A stretch of DNA of 60,753 nt. It comes from JBFAPK01 sp040676675 (GTDB lineage Bacteria; Actinomycetota; Actinomycetes; Mycobacteriales; Micromonosporaceae). The notes below the pieces were generated by a model that was given only the letters and a program-made list of their open reading frames with translations, did not search any database and had not been told where the DNA came from. Positions 58,147 through 60,753 of the stretch are shown here, piece after piece. Numbering within the stretch: position 1 is the stretch's first letter; every line of letters starts with the position of its first letter. Both the position numbers and the translations under genes were made by a program. The stretch lies in assembly GCF_040676675.1 (NCBI RefSeq), contig NZ_JBFAPK010000052.1, positions 1 through 60,753 on the forward strand. The letters run 5' to 3'.

Positions 58147-59195
58147 CCCATCAGGTCCAGCAGGACGGCGGCGAACTCGGCCGGGCGCTCGACGTGCGGG
58201 CTGTGCCCGCAGCCGGCGTACACGATCTCCCGGTACGCGCCGCCCGCGGCGGCGTACCGCTCCAGCACCGCGCGGGTCTGCCCGACCATCGGTTGTGGCG
58301 GGCAGTCCTGCGCGCCCGGCCAGCCCGGCACGGCGCCGATCGAGCCGAGGTACGCCAGGTCCATCAGGGAGGTGTCCGAGACGATCACGTCGGAGTCCCC
58401 GCGTACCCAGGTGATCGGCGGCTTGGGCGCGACGGCGACCAGGTCGTCGGCGATCCGCAGGTGCGCCGGGGCCAGCGCGTTGAGCACGCCCCGGGTGCCG
58501 GGCGCCATCCCCGGCCAGTTCTCACTGGCCGTGCCGGTACCGGGATAGTTGTCGTCGCCCGTGACGGTGGAGAGCATGCTGTCGAGCAGCAGCTCCTCGT
58601 CGTCGCCGAGGACCGCCGGGTCCGCCACGTAGGTCGCCCGCATCACGTTGCGCGGGCTGGTCGGCCGCTCGGTGCCCCGGTCGCCGGCCGCGAGCAGCTT
58701 GACGAACTCCTGGTTCGCCGTGCCCGCGCCGGTACCGGCGAAGTCGGGGGTGGTCGGGGTGCCGTCCAGGTCCCGGGTTCCGCCGTAGCCGTACGGGGAG
58801 ACCGGCGCCTCCAGCAGCAGCGCGCCCACCCGCTCGGGATGGTCGACGAGCAGCTGCATCGCCACTCCCCCGCCGAGCGAGTGCCCGACCACGACGGGCC
58901 GGGTACCGGCCGCGCCGAAGAGCGCCGGCTCGTCGAGCAGGGCGGCCACGTCGTCCGAGAAGTCCCGCAGCCCGCGGGTGGCGTCGACCGGTGCGGGGTC
59001 GGTGGCGCCGTAGCCGCGCAGGTCCGGCGCGACCACGCGCAGCGTCGGCGGCAGCTGGCGCAGCAGCGGGGTCCAGTAGGACGCCGACGAGCAGTTGCCG
59101 TGGATCAGCAGGACCGGGTCGCCACCGACCGGCCCGGCCACGAGCACCCGTTGGGTTATGCCACGCGCGGAGACGCTGACCAGCTCGGTTTCCAT
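58143..59195 (-). CDS. Alpha/beta hydrolase
   Basis: 350 residues: PVLLIHGNCSSASYWTPLLRQLPPTLRVVAPDLRGYGATDP is the classic opening. The nucleophile elbow is VVVGHSLGGGVAMQLL (Ser in GHSLGG), the acid is in ITWVRGDSDVIV, and the His is in YAGCGHSPHVERPAEFAA. The cap region is long. It could hydrolyse an ester or lactone and might belong to the cluster, for example by modifying the signal or product, but it may also be an independent gene. The ATG at 59195 was chosen as the first Met giving the full fold. Confidence 0.85.
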   Translation of the reverse strand: METELVSVSARGITQRVLVAGPVGGDPVLLIHGNCSSASYWTPLLRQLPPTLRVVAPDLRGYGATDPAPVDATRGLRDFSDDVAALLDEPALFGAAGTRPVVVGHSLGGGVAMQLLVDHPERVGALLLEAPVSPYGYGGTRDLDGTPTTPDFAGTGAGTANQEFVKLLAAGDRGTERPTSPRNVMRATYVADPAVLGDDEELLLDSMLSTVTGDDNYPGTGTASENWPGMAPGTRGVLNALAPAHLRIADDLVAVAPKPPITWVRGDSDVIVSDTSLMDLAYLGSIGAVPGWPGAQDCPPQPMVGQTRAVLERYAAAGGAYREIVYAGCGHSPHVERPAEFAAVLLDLMG

Positions 59196-59286
59196 CCGCC
59201 CGAGGATGCCAGACCCGCCCCGGTGCCGGCATATGGCCGCCAGACCGGTACGGACGCCGACATGTGGCGGACGGACACACCCCGCC

Positions 59287-59401
59287 CGCCTCCCCGGTCC
59301 GGCCCCGCCCGCGTCCGTGCGGCGCAGCATGCGTCCGTGCGGCGCAGCATGCGTCCATGCGGCCCCACCCGCGTCCGTGCGGCGCCGGACCGGGGAGGCG
59401 G
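59287..59401. repeat. 20-bp tandem repeat array flanked by a 15-bp inverted repeat
   Basis: Units beginning GCGTCCGTGCGGCGCAGCAT recur at 59311, 59331, 59351 (variant) and 59371 (partial). The array is bracketed by a perfect inverted repeat (59286-59300 with 59387-59401). It lies between the FHA gene's stop and the hydrolase's start and could fold into a large cruciform or act as a terminator. Confidence 0.75.
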
Positions 59402-59405
59402 TCGG

Positions 59406-59828
59406 TCAGGCCGGTCGCCCGCCGCGGCTCGCCCCGGCCCCGTCCCGCCCGTGCCGGTACTGGGCCGGCGGCACGTAGCGCGGCGTGCCGACCGGGTCGG
59501 TGGCGGCCGAGCCCGGGTCGAAGAATCGCAGCTCCACGCTGCCGATCCGGAGCCGGTCCCCGTCGCGCAGCTCCGCCGCGCCGGCGAGCCGGCGGTCGTT
59601 GAGCCAGGTCCCGTTCGTGGAGCCCGCGTCGACCAGGACGGCGCGCCCCCCGTCCAGCTCCACGGTCGCGTGCCGCCGGCTGACCCGCCGGTCCTCGATG
59701 AGGATGTCCGCGTCCTCGCCGCGACCGATCGTCCGCCGGCCCGGCCGGATCCGGAAGCTGGCGCCGCGCATCGGGCCGTCGACCACGGTCAGCAGCGGTA
59801 ACAGGCAGTGCTCGTCCGCACCGGACAT
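59406..59828 (-). CDS. FHA-domain protein
   Basis: A 140-residue protein with one FHA domain: GASFRIRPGRRTIGRGEDADILIEDRRVSRRHATVEL and VDAGSTNGTWLNDRRL contain the phosphothreonine-binding residues (GR, S-R-H, N-G). A 35-residue Pro/Gly-rich tail follows. It would bind Ser/Thr-kinase-phosphorylated partners. No kinase is encoded in the window. Start ATG at 59828. Confidence 0.9.
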   Translation of the reverse strand: MSGADEHCLLPLLTVVDGPMRGASFRIRPGRRTIGRGEDADILIEDRRVSRRHATVELDGGRAVLVDAGSTNGTWLNDRRLAGAAELRDGDRLRIGSVELRFFDPGSAATDPVGTPRYVPPAQYRHGRDGAGASRGGRPA

Positions 59829-60147
59829 GCCGTCGCGCCCTTCCTTTTCCTCTTCCGCGGTACGCCGCCGGGCTCCCGGCGGACCGAGCGCGTCCGGGGC
59901 TCCGCCCCGGGGGTACGGCCGCCGCGCCGTGCGCTGGCACGTCGGGCTTCGCCGCCCTGCTCGCGGCCTCAGCCTGTCATCCGGGCGGGGTCCGTGCCAG
60001 GCACCGCCGGACGGAGTTGCGCGCCCACCGGACCTGCCATTTCACCAATCCGTCGGACTGTCGGTAGTCGACTAACTCCACTGAGTATCGGTACCATCGT
60101 GCGCCACCGACCTTACCGGCGGGTAATTTCGGGTCTAGACTCCCGAC
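59829..60147. promoter_or_regulatory. Divergent FHA / aldehyde dehydrogenase intergenic region
   Basis: 319 bp without a credible gene. Two small GC-rich hairpins occur (around 59862-59882 and 59894-59910). The proximal part (60040-60147) is AT-richer and holds a promoter: TTACCG (60113-60118), 17-bp spacer, TAGACT (60136-60141). The -10 ends 6 bases before the dehydrogenase ATG, as in leaderless genes. Confidence 0.55.
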
Positions 60148-60753
60148 ATGACGGCGACGCACACCCCCGGCGTACCGGTCGTCGAGGCCGGCGAACTGAT
60201 CTCGACCAATCCGGTGACCGGCGCGGAGGCCGGGCGATTCCCGGTGGCGACCAGGGCGGACGTGGAGCGCGCGGTCGAGCGGGGCGCCGAGGCCGGGCGC
60301 TGGTGGGAGGGGCTGGGCTTCGCCGAACGGCGCCGGCGCCTGCTGCGCTGGCGGGCGGTGCTGGCGCGGCGGATCGAGGAACTCGCCGACCTGTGCCACC
60401 GGGAGGGCGGCAAACCCGTCGCCGACGCCGTCGTGGAGATCGCCTCCGCGATCGACCACGTCGACTGGGCGGCCCGCAACGCCAAGCGCGTCCTCGGCCC
60501 GCGCCGCGTGCGGTCCCGCCTGGTGGTGGCCGAGTTCGCCGCCCACCTCGAATACCAGCCGTACGGGGTGGTCGGCGTGATCGGCCCCTGGAACTACCCG
60601 GTCCTGACCCCGCTCGGCTCGATCGCGTACGCGCTCTCCGCCGGGAACGCCGTGGTCTTCAAGCCGAGCGAGTACACCCCCGCCGTCGGTCAATGGCTCG
60701 TCGACACCTTCACCGAACTCGTCGACAACCAACCCGTCCTCCAAGCCGTACAC
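60148..60753 (+). CDS. Aldehyde dehydrogenase, N-terminal part (3' truncated by window edge)
   Basis: The frame runs open from the ATG at 60148 to the window end (202 codons). STNPVTGAEAGRFPVATRADVERAVERG and RRRRLLRWRAVLARRIEELADL are typical of NAD(P)-dependent aldehyde dehydrogenases. VGVIGPWNYPVLTPLGSIAYALSAGNAVVFKPSEYTP is the conserved cofactor-binding and PWNYP region. The catalytic Cys lies beyond the edge. The start fits a leaderless transcript. Whether it belongs to the terpenoid cluster, 1 kb away past the FHA gene, is unclear. Confidence 0.9.
   Translation, partial: MTATHTPGVPVVEAGELISTNPVTGAEAGRFPVATRADVERAVERGAEAGRWWEGLGFAERRRRLLRWRAVLARRIEELADLCHREGGKPVADAVVEIASAIDHVDWAARNAKRVLGPRRVRSRLVVAEFAAHLEYQPYGVVGVIGPWNYPVLTPLGSIAYALSAGNAVVFKPSEYTPAVGQWLVDTFTELVDNQPVLQAVH

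Noticed and set aside
59311..59386. Possible CRISPR array
   Set aside because: Units are contiguous 20-bp tandem copies without spacers, and no cas genes are present.
1..60753. tRNA, rRNA, insertion sequences or integrase at cluster borders
   Set aside because: I looked for transposase or integrase frames and obvious RNA genes and saw none; a tool-based scan could still find a small RNA that I missed.

Overview
The window is high-GC actinobacterial DNA with strongly GC-biased third codon positions, frequent GTG starts and many 4-bp start/stop overlaps. The gene set (XRE/DUF5753 plus DUF397 pair, SCO-type secondary metabolism, gamma-butyrolactone signalling) suggests the Micromonosporaceae, most likely a Micromonospora relative. 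That placement is inference; no rRNA or other taxonomic marker is present. No tRNA, rRNA, CRISPR array, IS element or phage gene was recognised.

Layout. (A) 1-5842: exopolysaccharide genes on the + strand: the end of a GT4 glycosyltransferase, a Wzz-like chain-length protein, an O-antigen-ligase-like membrane protein and three GT2 glycosyltransferases, nearly all translationally coupled. (B) 5914-12079: small independent loci: an XRE regulator/DUF397 pair, two tandem imine-reductase-like enzymes facing an HxlR regulator, a GNAT acetyltransferase, a nucleotidyltransferase, an alpha/beta hydrolase and a small zinc-ribbon-like protein. (C) 12297-18321: five tandem paralogues encoding secreted FG-GAP/VCBS proteins with a C-terminal Ig/cadherin-like domain. 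(D) 18432-30148: a phosphate-acquisition island. A minus-strand operon runs pstB, a small DUF1508-like gene, pstC, pstA, membrane-anchored pstS, a giant PstS-like anchored protein and a sortase-fold protein that has lost its catalytic His and Cys. It faces a secreted phytase-like esterase and a second pstS. (E) 30261-32093: a double-domain 3-hydroxyacyl-CoA dehydrogenase.

(F) 32308 to about 58146 is the centrepiece: a diterpenoid-type biosynthetic gene cluster that I cannot match to a known product. A minus-strand operon (aminotransferase, zinc alcohol dehydrogenase, geranyl-diphosphate-C-methyltransferase-family enzyme, polyprenyl synthase) diverges from a P450 and a second alcohol dehydrogenase. 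After a BASS transporter comes a tightly packed + operon: GGPP synthase, class II diterpene cyclase (DADD), class I terpene synthase (DDxxxD and NSE), P450, 3Fe-4S ferredoxin, then dxs, ispH and ispG, which raise isoprenoid precursor supply. Downstream are two adenylate-forming enzymes (EhpF-like and PaaK/F390-synthetase-like), an AsnO/VioC-type Fe(II)/2-oxoglutarate oxygenase and an NTF2/SnoaL-fold protein. These suggest that an aryl or amino-acid group is activated, hydroxylated and joined to the terpene. Regulation appears to be by gamma-butyrolactone: an AfsA homologue, an ArpA-type TetR receptor, an epimerase-like reductase, ARE-like sites, a consensus CRP/GlxR site and an orphan response regulator lacking its phospho-acceptor Asp.

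(G) 58143-60753: an alpha/beta hydrolase, an FHA protein and the start of an aldehyde dehydrogenase cut by the window end.
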